Source of the DNA: Thermoplasmata archaeon
Lineage (GTDB): Archaea > Thermoplasmatota > Thermoplasmata > RBG-16-68-12 > JAGMCJ01
Length of the DNA stretch: 41,117 bases
Assembly (NCBI GenBank): GCA_023136265.1
Contig: JAGLRN010000031.1
Location: forward strand, 1 to 41,117
Reading direction: 5' to 3'
Below, piece by piece: positions 14,452 to 21,596 of this stretch. Within the stretch, counting starts at the first letter, position 1; the number at the start of each line of letters is the position of its first letter. The notes beneath the pieces were generated by a model. The model did not search any database. It was given only the letters and a program-made list of their open reading frames with translations, and had not been told where the DNA came from. The translations under genes were made by a program, and so were the position numbers.

Positions 14452-15750
14452 CTATCCCACCTTCTCCCACTTCTTCAGATCGAGAACCTGAGACAGGGTT
14501 GAGCCCCTCCGGATCTCCTCGCGGATCCTGTTCTCCCGCTCAAGGACGTCAAGGGCGCGGTTCGCGATCTCCACGGAGCCCCTCTTCGGAACGACGACGA
14601 CGCCGGTCTCGTCTCCGATTATCCAGTCCCCTGGGGAGACCATCCGCCCGCCACACGAGACCTCGCAATTGATTTCGCCATGGCCTTTGGGCTCACCCGC
14701 GCGGGGCGATATGTGTCGCGAGAACAAAGGGAAACCCATTTCGATTGTCTCATCGATGTCTCTGGCCGACCCGTCGATCACGACGCCGGCCACGTCCTTC
14801 ATCTTGGAGCTCCACGAGGCCAGTTCGCCCCAGAGCGCGACCTTTCCGCCGCCCGCGTCGATGACAATCACTTCACCCTCCTGTGCGACGTCGATTGCCT
14901 CCACGGGCTTCGCCCAGTCACCGTCGACCGTCTTCACCGTGACCGCCCGACCGACCATCTTCGTACCATGCGTTATGCGGGGGACTATGCCTTCCATTGG
15001 GCCTCTCCTCTGCATGGCGTCCGCTATGTTGGAAGTGGATACCTTCTCGAAGGCCTCCCTCAGGTCCTCCTCCCCGTACTTCCTGTAGAGGTCCGTCTTG
15101 ACGATCTTCTGTGTCCTGAGGGCCTCCTTTATCGCCTCGGTGGCCTCCTTGACCTTGGCGGCCTTTATAATCGCCCCGCCCACAATGACGACGCTGGCAC
15201 CGGCCTTCACGGCCTCCGCCGCGGTCTCGGAATTCAGTCCCCCCGCCACGGCCACGGGGACTTTCACGACCTCACAGACCGATCTGAGCGTCTCCAGCGG
15301 GCCCTTGGCTATCATCTGTTCGTCTATGCTGACGTGCACGCAGAGATAGTCGACCCCGAGCTCCTCGACCTCATTTGCCCTCCGAACGGGATCCTCAACG
15401 CCTATCAGGTCCGCCATGATCTCCGACCCATAACGTCTCGCAGCCTTCACTGATTCCAGGATGGTTGTGTCATCCGCCTGCGCCATGATCACGATGATGT
15501 CCGACCCCGCCTTGGATGCGATCTCCACTTCGAACGCCCCTGTGTCCATCGTCTTCATGTCCGCGACGATTCTTTGGCCAGCGAACTCCTTCTTGAGCGC
15601 CCTGACCGAGTCCATCCCCTCGCTCTTTATCAGTGGCGTTCCCGCCTCCAACCAGTCGACGCCGCCCTCAACGGACTCCCTCGCTATCTGAACGGCCCTG
15701 TCGAGCTGCATCAGATCGAGCGCGACCTGGAGCTTTGCCTCCTCCGCCAT
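14452..15750 (-). CDS. 3-hexulose-6-phosphate synthase / RraA-like fusion
   Basis: 432 residues from ATG at 15750. Residues 1-210 are a hexulose-6-phosphate synthase-like barrel of the OMP decarboxylase suprafamily: Asp11 (ALDLMQ), the metal/catalytic DMKTMD (Asp64, Lys66, Asp69) and VAGGLNSETA. Residues 215-432 are an RraA / HMG-aldolase-like domain with GVVIDGSARD (the conserved Arg-Asp pair) and WGELASWSS. In archaea HPS makes ribulose-5-phosphate from fructose-6-phosphate for pentose supply, usually with PHI; the RraA half of such fusions has no settled role. A TATA box 21-30 bases upstream indicates a leaderless message. LarA follows two bases later. Confidence 0.9.
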   Translation of the reverse strand: MAEEAKLQVALDLMQLDRAVQIARESVEGGVDWLEAGTPLIKSEGMDSVRALKKEFAGQRIVADMKTMDTGAFEVEIASKAGSDIIVIMAQADDTTILESVKAARRYGSEIMADLIGVEDPVRRANEVEELGVDYLCVHVSIDEQMIAKGPLETLRSVCEVVKVPVAVAGGLNSETAAEAVKAGASVVIVGGAIIKAAKVKEATEAIKEALRTQKIVKTDLYRKYGEEDLREAFEKVSTSNIADAMQRRGPMEGIVPRITHGTKMVGRAVTVKTVDGDWAKPVEAIDVAQEGEVIVIDAGGGKVALWGELASWSSKMKDVAGVVIDGSARDIDETIEMGFPLFSRHISPRAGEPKGHGEINCEVSCGGRMVSPGDWIIGDETGVVVVPKRGSVEIANRALDVLERENRIREEIRRGSTLSQVLDLKKWEKVG

Positions 15751-15770
15751 GGTTTGGCAACACACATCAC

Positions 15771-15780
15771 GATTTAAAAA
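15771..15780 (-). promoter_or_regulatory. TATA box for the HPS/RraA-LarA operon
   Basis: TTTTTAAATC on the minus strand, ending 21 bases before the ATG at 15750. It rules out the much longer open frame that extends upstream to 16023. Confidence 0.65.
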
Positions 15781-15844
15781 CGTATCGTCGAACCCAACGG
15801 TGTTTGCCGGGGAGTTCCCAGCGAAGCCAAAAAGCTTCAGCCAT

Positions 15845-15859
15845 TCTCGAATTTCGAGA
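15845..15859. promoter_or_regulatory. 15-base palindrome TCTCGAA-T-TTCGAGA, possible operator
   Basis: A perfect palindrome with a one-base centre lies in the 248-base gap between the divergent HPS/RraA and KaiC genes, about 65 bases upstream of the first TATA box and 107 before the other. A dimeric regulator would fit; which one is unknown. Confidence 0.35.
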
Positions 15860-15965
15860 GAGGTGAGGACGCAGGGAAACCAGTAGCACAAATCGCATGC
15901 GACTTTACCAACCGAATTTTCCTTCCCTAGAAAGTCGCTGTCGGTCCTGATATCAACAAGAAAAG

Positions 15966-15973
15966 AAATATAA
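15966..15973 (+). promoter_or_regulatory. TATA box for the KaiC cluster
   Basis: AAATATAA ends 25 bases before the ATG at 15999, again a leaderless arrangement. No separate promoter is obvious before the second and third KaiC-like genes, which follow within 4 and 1 bases. Confidence 0.6.
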
Positions 15974-15998
15974 GAAGCCTGTATGATAGGGTCTAAGA

Positions 15999-16766
15999 AT
16001 GGCTCCGAAGGTGAACCTTTCAACCTCCGTCCGGGAAAGATGTGTGACGGGTATCCAGGGTCTAGACAATGCTCTCGATGGAGGGATACCGAGAGGGAAC
16101 ACTATCCTCGTCACCGGCAGCTGCGGGACGGGAAAGACCACCCTGAGCCTCGAGTTTCTCGTTCACGGAGCGCTTGACGACGAGACGTGCTTGTTCATCT
16201 CCGTCACGGAATCGTCCGAAAAACTGCTGAACAACATCATTCCGTACGACTTCTTCGAGGAGAGCCTCATCAAGAAGGGAAAGCTCATATTCGTCGACAT
16301 GCCAGTCGTCTATGAGAAATTGGGCCTGGACAAGCTGGAGTTCCAGCTGGAAGAGGTGGACGTACTTGTGAGAGCAATAGCGGACATAGTCAAGGAGATG
16401 GACGTGAAGAGGCTCGTGATAGATTCCATAACGTCCGTCTGCTACAGGCTCAGGACTCAGGAGAAGATCAGGGACTTCATCCTCAAGATCGGAGCAACCC
16501 TGTCCTCGCTTGGCTGTACCAGCATACTCGTCTCGGAGATATCCCCCGTGGAGGAGAGATACTCCCTCTTCGGCGTCGAAGAGGCGATCGCGGACGGGAT
16601 AATATTCATGGGCAATCTGGAGAGGAGAGGGGATCTGCTCAGAACACTGCAGGTAGTGAAGATGAGGGGGACCCAGCACTCGCGGACGAAGTACGTTTTG
16701 GACCTGACTTCGGCGGGAGTCCTCCTGGTGCCCCTGCTGAAGGGAGGAAGCGTAGCGGGAGGGTAA
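15999..16766 (+). CDS. KaiC/RadA-like ATPase with intact P-loop (first of three)
   Basis: 255 residues, a single RecA-fold domain of the KaiC type. Walker A is GSCGTGKT (40-47), Walker B is RLVIDS (138-143), and TGIQGLDNALDGGIPRGN before the P-loop is the standard KaiC opening. The late segment VVKMRGTQHSRTKYVLDLTSAGV matches the KaiC C-terminal KMRGTxH strand. Archaeal KaiC-like proteins act as ATP-driven signalling or scaffolding proteins (ArlH in the archaellum belongs to this family). Predicted active nucleotide binder of a three-protein set. Confidence 0.92.
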   Translation: MAPKVNLSTSVRERCVTGIQGLDNALDGGIPRGNTILVTGSCGTGKTTLSLEFLVHGALDDETCLFISVTESSEKLLNNIIPYDFFEESLIKKGKLIFVDMPVVYEKLGLDKLEFQLEEVDVLVRAIADIVKEMDVKRLVIDSITSVCYRLRTQEKIRDFILKIGATLSSLGCTSILVSEISPVEERYSLFGVEEAIADGIIFMGNLERRGDLLRTLQVVKMRGTQHSRTKYVLDLTSAGVLLVPLLKGGSVAGG

Positions 16767-16770
16767 GGCT

Positions 16771-17340
16771 ATGAGCGTGACTACGAACGTTGCTGACAAA
16801 CTTATGACCCTGCCCGAGTCGTCGGCGGTCGCCCTGCAGATTAGGGCTGAGCACTATTTCGATGCGATCAGAGGCATCCTCGACAACTTCGCGATCAAGA
16901 AGGAGCTGGACAGCATCTACATCACGTCAACCATACCGTCGCAATCGATAATCAACGCCCTCCAGGTTCTCGAGGTAGACATGTCCAACATCTTCTTCGT
17001 GGACTGCATCTCACAGATAATGATGAGCACATCATCCAAACACGAGCACACCATCTACGTGGAGAGCCCGACGATGTTGGAGAACCTGATGCTCAAGGTC
17101 GAGTACCTTACAAAACGAACGCAAGGGAGGAACGACATCGTCATCCTGGACTCCATAAACTCGCTTGCCATCCACAACAACACCAAGATACTCTCCGAGT
17201 TCCTTCACCTTCTCGTGAACAATCTAAGGGCAAAGAAGGCGTACACGGTGATATTCTCCATGGAGGAGTACAGGTCCGAGGACATCTCGAACATGCTCAA
17301 TATCGTGGTTGACGAGACTATCATCGCGGCGGGTGAGTAG
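16771..17340 (+). CDS. KaiC-like protein lacking a P-loop (second of three)
   Basis: 189 residues. The position where Walker A should follow the first strand reads YITSTIPSQSIINAL, with no GKT, while a Walker-B-like IVILDSINSL (123-132) remains. The DCISQIM and IIAAGE segments also match the fold. Length is short because the canonical N-terminal TGxxxLD part is missing. It probably binds no ATP and partners the first protein. Start ATG four bases after the previous stop, after a GGGAGGGTAAGG stretch. The fold call rests on Walker B and context, so it is moderate. Confidence 0.78.
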   Translation: MSVTTNVADKLMTLPESSAVALQIRAEHYFDAIRGILDNFAIKKELDSIYITSTIPSQSIINALQVLEVDMSNIFFVDCISQIMMSTSSKHEHTIYVESPTMLENLMLKVEYLTKRTQGRNDIVILDSINSLAIHNNTKILSEFLHLLVNNLRAKKAYTVIFSMEEYRSEDISNMLNIVVDETIIAAGE

Positions 17341-17341
17341 G

Positions 17342-18079
17342 ATGGAAACGACGACAACGGGCATTCCGGCTCTGGACAAGTCCCTCATGGACGGGATACC
17401 CAAGGGCTTCACCATGTTGGTCGCGGGCCCGCCAGGTTCGGGGACCGAGCTCTTTGCAAAGCAGTTCGCGAGCGCGGGGATAGACTCCGAGAACGTCGCA
17501 TACTTCACGACGACAGAGAGAGATCAGGACGTAACGTCCACGATGGAGCACTTCGGCTGGAAGTCGAGCATGAAGATAATCAACATCGCGGACCAGTACT
17601 ACGAGAACGTGCTTTCCAAGGAGCTTGAGATAAGCCGCTATCGCCAGGAGGGGATAACGATGAAGGACATCATGGCTCACGCGAAGGAGAAGGTGGAGGA
17701 TAGGGGCGGGGTGAATTTCCTCACCGCCCTGACGTACGAGACATCCAGTCTGGAGCCTCCGTTCCGAGTCGTCGTAGACTCGCTGGACTTCTTCCTGGAG
17801 TACTACGACCATGTGGATGTTCTTTCCTCCTTGAGGACGATAAAGGGGCACACCCAGCATCAGGGGGGAGTGGCTCTGCTCACACTACTGACAGGAGTGT
17901 ATGCCACTCGTACCCAGAGTAGCATTGAGGAGATCGTCGACTGCTCAATCGAGCTTCAGAGGGAAAGGATCGAGAACACGTTCAAGAACTACCTTGTCAT
18001 CAGAAAGGTGAGGAATCATCCAGAGATGACTGGAATACACGAGTACAAGATAACCAAAGAGGGTATCACACCGAGATAA
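17342..18079 (+). CDS. KaiC-like protein with degenerate P-loop (third of three)
   Basis: 245 residues; the ATG follows GGTGAG and lies one base after the previous stop. The canonical opening TTGIPALDKSLMDGIPKGF is present, but the P-loop reads GPPGSGTE (29-36): the invariant Lys and the Thr are replaced by Thr35 and Glu36. Walker B is FRVVVDS (141-147). The middle (100-135) is an extra charged helical segment. ATP hydrolysis is unlikely; a regulatory subunit role is inferred from the pairing with an intact ATPase two genes upstream. Confidence 0.85.
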   Translation: METTTTGIPALDKSLMDGIPKGFTMLVAGPPGSGTELFAKQFASAGIDSENVAYFTTTERDQDVTSTMEHFGWKSSMKIINIADQYYENVLSKELEISRYRQEGITMKDIMAHAKEKVEDRGGVNFLTALTYETSSLEPPFRVVVDSLDFFLEYYDHVDVLSSLRTIKGHTQHQGGVALLTLLTGVYATRTQSSIEEIVDCSIELQRERIENTFKNYLVIRKVRNHPEMTGIHEYKITKEGITPR

Positions 18080-18116
18080 CTGGTTCTGGTTCCTGTTATC
18101 GATTTTTCAAGCGAAA

Positions 18117-18127
18117 CGTTTATATCC
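18117..18127 (+). promoter_or_regulatory. TATA box for the pilin gene
   Basis: CGTTTATATCC, a strong archaeal TATA box. Transcription should start near 18149-18151, about 28 bases before the start codon, so the message has a leader. The pilin can thus be expressed apart from the KaiC operon. Confidence 0.7.
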
Positions 18128-18148
18128 AACGGAGCATAAAGTAATGGT

Positions 18149-18170
18149 TGTAGGGTGACCTACAGGAGTG
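18149..18170 (+). promoter_or_regulatory. 5' hairpin with GUGA loop directly before the pilin ribosome site
   Basis: TGTAGG-GTGA-CCTACA (18149-18164) forms a six-pair stem with a GNRA-type tetraloop, followed at once by GGAGTG (18165-18170), the ribosome site for the ATG at 18178. Given the TATA position the hairpin would be the very 5' end of the mRNA. It could protect the message or tune ribosome access; function inferred. Confidence 0.5.
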
Positions 18171-18177
18171 ACACGAC

Positions 18178-18654
18178 ATGAACATACGAAGGAATGAGAA
18201 GGCTGTGTCTCCGGTTATTGCTACCATTCTCATGGTGGCAATTACCGTGGTACTTGCAGCAGTGCTGTACGTGATGGTGTCCGGCTTGATCGGCACTGGC
18301 ACGACAGGAACGCCGAACGTGGAGATGACGACGACTTCGACGACGGAAGGTTATGAATTCGAATTCGCGAAGCCCAGCAGAAACGAAGGACTCAGTGCCT
18401 ACAAGGTCACTGTCCTGAAGGATGGCGCACCATGGAGCGTTATGCCGCAGGTACTGTCAGCCGGAATGGATATAGAGAATACGGGTGGAGCTGGTGAGTG
18501 GCTGAACTTCACCGACCTGCTAAACGAGGGAGATCTAACTGCCGGGGACTTCTTCACCTTGGAGGAACTGGTCTCAGGATCGGAGTACGAGGTCATTGTG
18601 CTCTGGGCAGCAAGCAACGACAAGATAACGAGCGAAACAGTGAGCGTATCGTAG
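18178..18654 (+). CDS. Archaeal type IV pilin with class III signal peptide
   Basis: 158 residues. The N-terminus MNIRRNEKAVSPVIATIL is the archaeal pilin_N signature: a short basic leader cut by prepilin peptidase (likely just before AVSPV), then a hydrophobic helix to about residue 40 that packs in the filament core or membrane. The rest is a small beta-rich domain with threonine-rich TTTSTTEGYEFEF. It is an adhesion or surface pilus subunit; no assembly ATPase or platform gene is in the window. It follows the KaiC trio by 98 bases with its own promoter and ends in a strong terminator. Confidence 0.9.
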   Translation: MNIRRNEKAVSPVIATILMVAITVVLAAVLYVMVSGLIGTGTTGTPNVEMTTTSTTEGYEFEFAKPSRNEGLSAYKVTVLKDGAPWSVMPQVLSAGMDIENTGGAGEWLNFTDLLNEGDLTAGDFFTLEELVSGSEYEVIVLWAASNDKITSETVSVS

Positions 18655-18686
18655 AGGTGCTAGCACCTCTATCTTTCTTTTTTTCT
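18652..18686 (+). terminator. Hairpin and T-rich tract after the pilin gene
   Basis: TAGAGGTG-CTAG-CACCTCTA (18652-18671) is a perfect eight-pair stem beginning at the stop codon, followed by a pyrimidine tract with seven T in a row (18672-18686). It is the clearest intrinsic-type terminator in the window. Confidence 0.8.
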
Positions 18687-18712
18687 CGAGCAATCCCAGC
18701 CGGGATGAGTCA

Positions 18713-19152
18713 ATGAACTAGAGGGGTGTGTCCCCCGTCATAGCGGTGGTATTAATGGCATCCATCACTGTTTTCTTGCATCCGTCGTATACATCACGGT
18801 CTCCTCGCTTGTGACCAACACGTCGAGTCCACCGCCGTTGATTTTTCTCTCTAAGCTAATCTCGGATCCGGGAACTGCTGCTTTCGAAGTGACTGGGGCA
18901 CCCGAGAACACTCTGGCCTCCCGTCTCTTCTCCGTGGTGCTGCTCATCAACGGGACAATCGACGAGGCGAGCAGAATGGATCCGTTGGAACCGGGAACGG
19001 TCGGCAACGTCACATATATCGACTTCGACGGCAAGCTCACGAAGTGAGACAAATTCACAGTCTCTGTGGTCCCCGACACGGACTACGAACTAGCCATCAT
19101 ATGGAGGAATTCGGGAGACAAGAGCTTTGGCGTGTCCTGGTCCGAGCAATAG
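18713..19152 (+). pseudogene. Decayed second pilin gene
   Basis: A broken paralogue of the upstream pilin. ATG-AAC is followed by TAG (18719-18721), then RGVSPVIAVVLMASITVF aligns with the pilin signature. One base is missing near 18777: the frame moves to ASVVYITVSSL (from 18778), which continues the same helix. A TGA at 19045-19047 stands where the intact gene has Gly (LTAGDFF against LTK-stop-DKF), then the C-terminal part DTDYELAIIW resumes in frame and ends at TAG 19150-19152. Three independent lesions make a pseudogene nearly certain. The reading frame is otherwise well kept, so the decay is recent. Confidence 0.85.
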
Positions 19153-19265
19153 GCGACTGGATCGGCGAATCTCGCGATGTGGACGTCGATGTGGGAATGG
19201 TTAAGTAAGGACATTCCATAACGTGCTACATAGGAATTGTTCCCACAGGATTCGGGAGAATTAGG

Positions 19266-19426
19266 ATGACGCAGGAAGAGATCTTCTTTGGGTATTGGTG
19301 CTCGTCATAGCCATACAGGGCGTCTGGTTTGCCGGGCTGACCTTCTTGGTCTTCAGGAGAAAGGCCCAGAGACGACGAGAAACGGAGTCCGAGGAAGAGG
19401 AAGAAGGGACTACCAAGTCCACTTGA
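19266..19426 (+). pseudogene. Probable broken small single-helix membrane protein
   Basis: ATG at 19266 opens MTQEEIFFG and then stops at TAG. The frame offset by one carries a hydrophobic helix LWVLVLVIAIQGVWFAG followed by a basic-then-acidic tail (RRKAQRRRETESEEEEE) and ends at TGA 19424-19426, but has no start codon of its own before GTG 19298. A one-base indel near 19285-19290 would join them. Its 3' end overlaps the convergent GYD-like gene, as intact gene pairs do here. The gap 19153-19265 holds nothing I can name. Confidence 0.4.
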
Positions 19427-19664
19427 ACTCCTCTATGGGCAGGGCCACAGCCGTGGTGGACTCCGCAACCCGACCGAATTGAATAGCGAAATCAGCGGCG
19501 ACGCTCGGATCGGGAGCCTCGAAGATTATCAGCACATCGGGCTTGCCGAAAAGACCGAGGAACATCTTGATCTCCAAGTCATCTGGAATCTTGGGATGCT
19601 TGCAGAGCCTTGTGGCATCCTCATACTGTCCCGGCATGAGTTTCAAAGTGATCACAAACAGCAT
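19410..19664 (-). CDS. Small GYD-like ferredoxin-fold protein
   Basis: 84 residues. The layout strand (MLFVITLKLMPG), helix (QYEDATRLC), strand (IKMFLGLFGKPDVLIIFEAPD), helix (PSVAADFAIQFGRVA), strand (STTAVALPIEEF) is that of GYD / dimeric alpha-beta barrel proteins, which have no settled function. ATG is preceded by GGCTGAG, and TATTTTAA lies 34-41 bases upstream (19698-19705). Separate transcript from the stress protein upstream. Confidence 0.7.
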   Translation of the reverse strand: MLFVITLKLMPGQYEDATRLCKHPKIPDDLEIKMFLGLFGKPDVLIIFEAPDPSVAADFAIQFGRVAESTTAVALPIEEFKWTW

Positions 19665-19714
19665 ATTCTCAGCCTTTTGAAATAATGCGGCTCATAGTAT
19701 TTTAACCCTAGCTC

Positions 19715-20119
19715 TCACCTGACAATGAGAACCATCCTGTTGGAGTGCCGGGCAACCTTCTCGGCAACGCTTCCCAGCGTGAATGTCCCCACCTTGCTGA
19801 GCCCCTTCGAGCCTATCACGATCATGTCGCACTGGATGTCGGCGGCGATCTTGATTATCTCCTCGGCGACATCGCCCTCTCGGAAGATGCCTATGGCATC
19901 AACGTCCCTCGATTTGAGCTCCTCCACAATCTCGTTGAGGGCCTCCTGCGCCTTCTCGCGGGTGAGGTCATAGTCAAAGTATGCGAAACCGTCGATCTCC
20001 TTCGTCGGCAGGACATAGACGGCCACTAGCTGGTCGCCCTCCTTCAGCATCGACTCGGCCTTCTCCAGGGCCTTTCTGGAGCCCTCGGAGCCGTCGTAAG
20101 CAACAAGAACGTCTCCCAC
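19715..20119 (-). CDS. Universal stress protein (UspA family), ATP-binding type
   Basis: 134 residues with GTG start. N-terminal VLVAYDGSEGSRKALEKA is the UspA opening, and the ATP-binding signature G-2x-G-9x-GS is complete in GSKGLSKVGTFTLGSVAEKV near the C-terminus, followed by the last strand MVLIVR. Such proteins bind ATP and act in stress tolerance or signalling; the partner is unknown. The TATA box at 20142-20150 places the transcript start at the GTG. Confidence 0.92.
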   Translation of the reverse strand: MGDVLVAYDGSEGSRKALEKAESMLKEGDQLVAVYVLPTKEIDGFAYFDYDLTREKAQEALNEIVEELKSRDVDAIGIFREGDVAEEIIKIAADIQCDMIVIGSKGLSKVGTFTLGSVAEKVARHSNRMVLIVR

Positions 20120-20141
20120 GTACCCAGCGAAAGTGTTCGGG

Positions 20142-20150
20142 GTATATAAC
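20142..20150 (-). promoter_or_regulatory. TATA box for the universal stress protein
   Basis: GTTATATAC on the minus strand, 23-31 bases before the GTG start, indicating a leaderless message. Confidence 0.65.
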
Positions 20151-20163
20151 GTAATCAGCCCAG

Positions 20164-20640
20164 TCAGTGTTCCTCAGGGACGGGGGCCCTCTTCACTCTC
20201 ACCCTCCTCAAGGACACGTGGACCACCCTGACGACGACCGTATCTGCCACCCTGTCGGTGAGCCTTTGCCGAGGGTCCCCCTCGGTTGCCATTCCGAGCA
20301 GGGTGTCTATCAGGGGGAAGATGTACCAGAAGAACTTGGCTATGCTCCTGAGCATTCCAGAGGACAGGCTCATGGATCCGGAGGTGGATTCCACACGCAG
20401 GCTCATGAGCTCCTTCCCAGGTGTCTTGCCAACATACGTCTCGAACAGGGACGAGTACGTGAAAAGGCTAAGGCCTGAAAGCAGACCGAACAGCGCGACG
20501 TTCACCGTCGGAACGAACTGAAGGACTATCCACACTGGGAACGTCACGAGAACGACGTCAACGCCAAACGCAATCACCCTTCTCGCCCAGTGGTCCTGAA
20601 TGCTCCTGCTATGACCGAGGAGATCAAATCCTGTAACCAT
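20164..20640 (-). CDS. RDD family membrane protein
   Basis: 158 residues from ATG at 20640, eight bases after GGGAGAG; GTG at 20649 is an alternative. The RDD family features are present: an Arg pair and Asp around helix 1 (ARRVIAFGVDVVLV), a second helix (VALFGLLSGLSLFTYSSLF), the GKTPGKELMSLRV signature, and a last helix with FFWYIFPLIDTLLG followed by QRLTDRVADTVVV. The family is thought to move ions or small molecules (some act as sodium/proton exchangers); the role here is open. TTTTTAAA at 20682-20689 is a likely TATA box. Confidence 0.88.
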   Translation of the reverse strand: MVTGFDLLGHSRSIQDHWARRVIAFGVDVVLVTFPVWIVLQFVPTVNVALFGLLSGLSLFTYSSLFETYVGKTPGKELMSLRVESTSGSMSLSSGMLRSIAKFFWYIFPLIDTLLGMATEGDPRQRLTDRVADTVVVRVVHVSLRRVRVKRAPVPEEH

Positions 20641-20833
20641 GCATCCCACTCTCCCTTCTATTGTCCTGAACGATGAGGAAGTTTAAAAATGTTGTCATGC
20701 CACTCAGGTCGCCCATCATTCATCAGGATTCAGCATTGGGCTCTGTCATCATCGTGGCGTCTTCAGTATCGTCATCCCTGAACATATCACTTGCGGTGGA
20801 AAGAATGTAATACGGAACGACAATGTCCCTTTC

Positions 20834-21334
20834 GTGAGGATCAGGCTCCATGCATACGATGCCAAGGCTTGCGATCCGAAGAAGTGCACGGCGAGGAAGC
20901 TGGCCAGGATGGACATGATCACGCTCACCAACAGTCCGAAGGGTCTGCCAAGGGGTTGCGTCCTCCTGAACCCGACCTCTGACAGGGCGGTCTCAAGAGA
21001 GGATGAGAAGCACGCGGTGCGGAGGGGGCTGGCGGCACTCGACCTCAGCTGGAAGCATCCGGCTTTCCCGGAGGTACGGGGCGCCATAGACAGGGCCCTT
21101 CCATACCTAGTGGCCGCGAATCCCGTCAACTACGGCAAGCCGTTCCAACTCTCAACGGCGGAGGCCCTGGCCGCCGCCCTCTTCATCATGGGCCACGAGG
21201 ATCAGTGCCTCGCGATCCTCAACAAGTTCAAATGGGGTCCTGGCTTCATGACCCTCAACAGGGAACCGCTCATGCTGTATGCGAAGGCCAAGAACAGCGA
21301 GGAGGTTGTGGAGGTCCAGGACGAGTTCATTTGA
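20834..21334 (+). CDS. Tsr3-like rRNA aminocarboxypropyltransferase (DUF367)
   Basis: 166 residues with GTG start. Family landmarks in order: AYDAKACDPKKCTARKLARM near the N-terminus, TLTNSPKGLPRG, LDLSWKHP, and LPYLVAANPVNYGKPFQLSTAEALAAALFIMG with the final SSEVVEVQ-type end (NSEEVVEVQDEFI). Tsr3 transfers the acp group from S-adenosylmethionine to a hypermodified pyrimidine in small-subunit rRNA helix 31 late in ribosome assembly. A weak GTAATAC lies about 25 bases upstream. The 184-base gap before it (20650-20833) holds promoters for both sides and nothing else that I see. The last eight bases overlap the convergent Trm112-like gene. Confidence 0.93.
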   Translation: MRIRLHAYDAKACDPKKCTARKLARMDMITLTNSPKGLPRGCVLLNPTSDRAVSREDEKHAVRRGLAALDLSWKHPAFPEVRGAIDRALPYLVAANPVNYGKPFQLSTAEALAAALFIMGHEDQCLAILNKFKWGPGFMTLNREPLMLYAKAKNSEEVVEVQDEFI

Positions 21335-21506
21335 AGTCTGGCGGGAGAAGGTTGGGGATACCGTCCTCTATCTTGAATGCGTGATCGCACTTTGGACAGA
21401 AGAGGTCTCCAGTAACGATCTCATCTCCGTCCTCGCGCTCAATCTTCAGCTCAAGATCGGACTTGCAGACAGGGCAACATAGTATGTCCATTAGGTCCCT
21501 TTTCAC
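21327..21506 (-). CDS. Trm112-like small zinc protein
   Basis: 59 residues from a GTG at 21506, right after GAGGTGAG; starting at the ATG at 21491 would cut the conserved MKRDLMDIL opening. MKRDLMDILCCPVCK and FCPKCDHAFKIEDGIPNLLP are the Trm112/UPF0434 signature, with Cys11/14 and 37/40 binding zinc. Trm112 activates several rRNA, tRNA and release-factor methyltransferases. It is divergent from two methyltransferase genes; a functional link to them is possible but not shown. Confidence 0.88.
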   Translation of the reverse strand: MKRDLMDILCCPVCKSDLELKIEREDGDEIVTGDLFCPKCDHAFKIEDGIPNLLPPDFK

Positions 21507-21596
21507 TCGCTCACCTCTAGGGTGATTTTCTAGACATCTCTTAAAGGCTTCGATGGCAATAAGATTAAGAATACTCCGCCAATAATCCCTACCACG

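Noticed and set aside
15751-16023. A 91-codon N-terminal extension of the HPS/RraA frame
   Set aside because: It lies upstream of the TATA box at 15771-15780 and overlaps the KaiC start; the HPS fold begins at the ATG at 15750.
18719-18721. TAG in the second pilin read as pyrrolysine
   Set aside because: The same gene also has a frameshift and a TGA, and several certain genes here end in TAG, so simple decay explains it.
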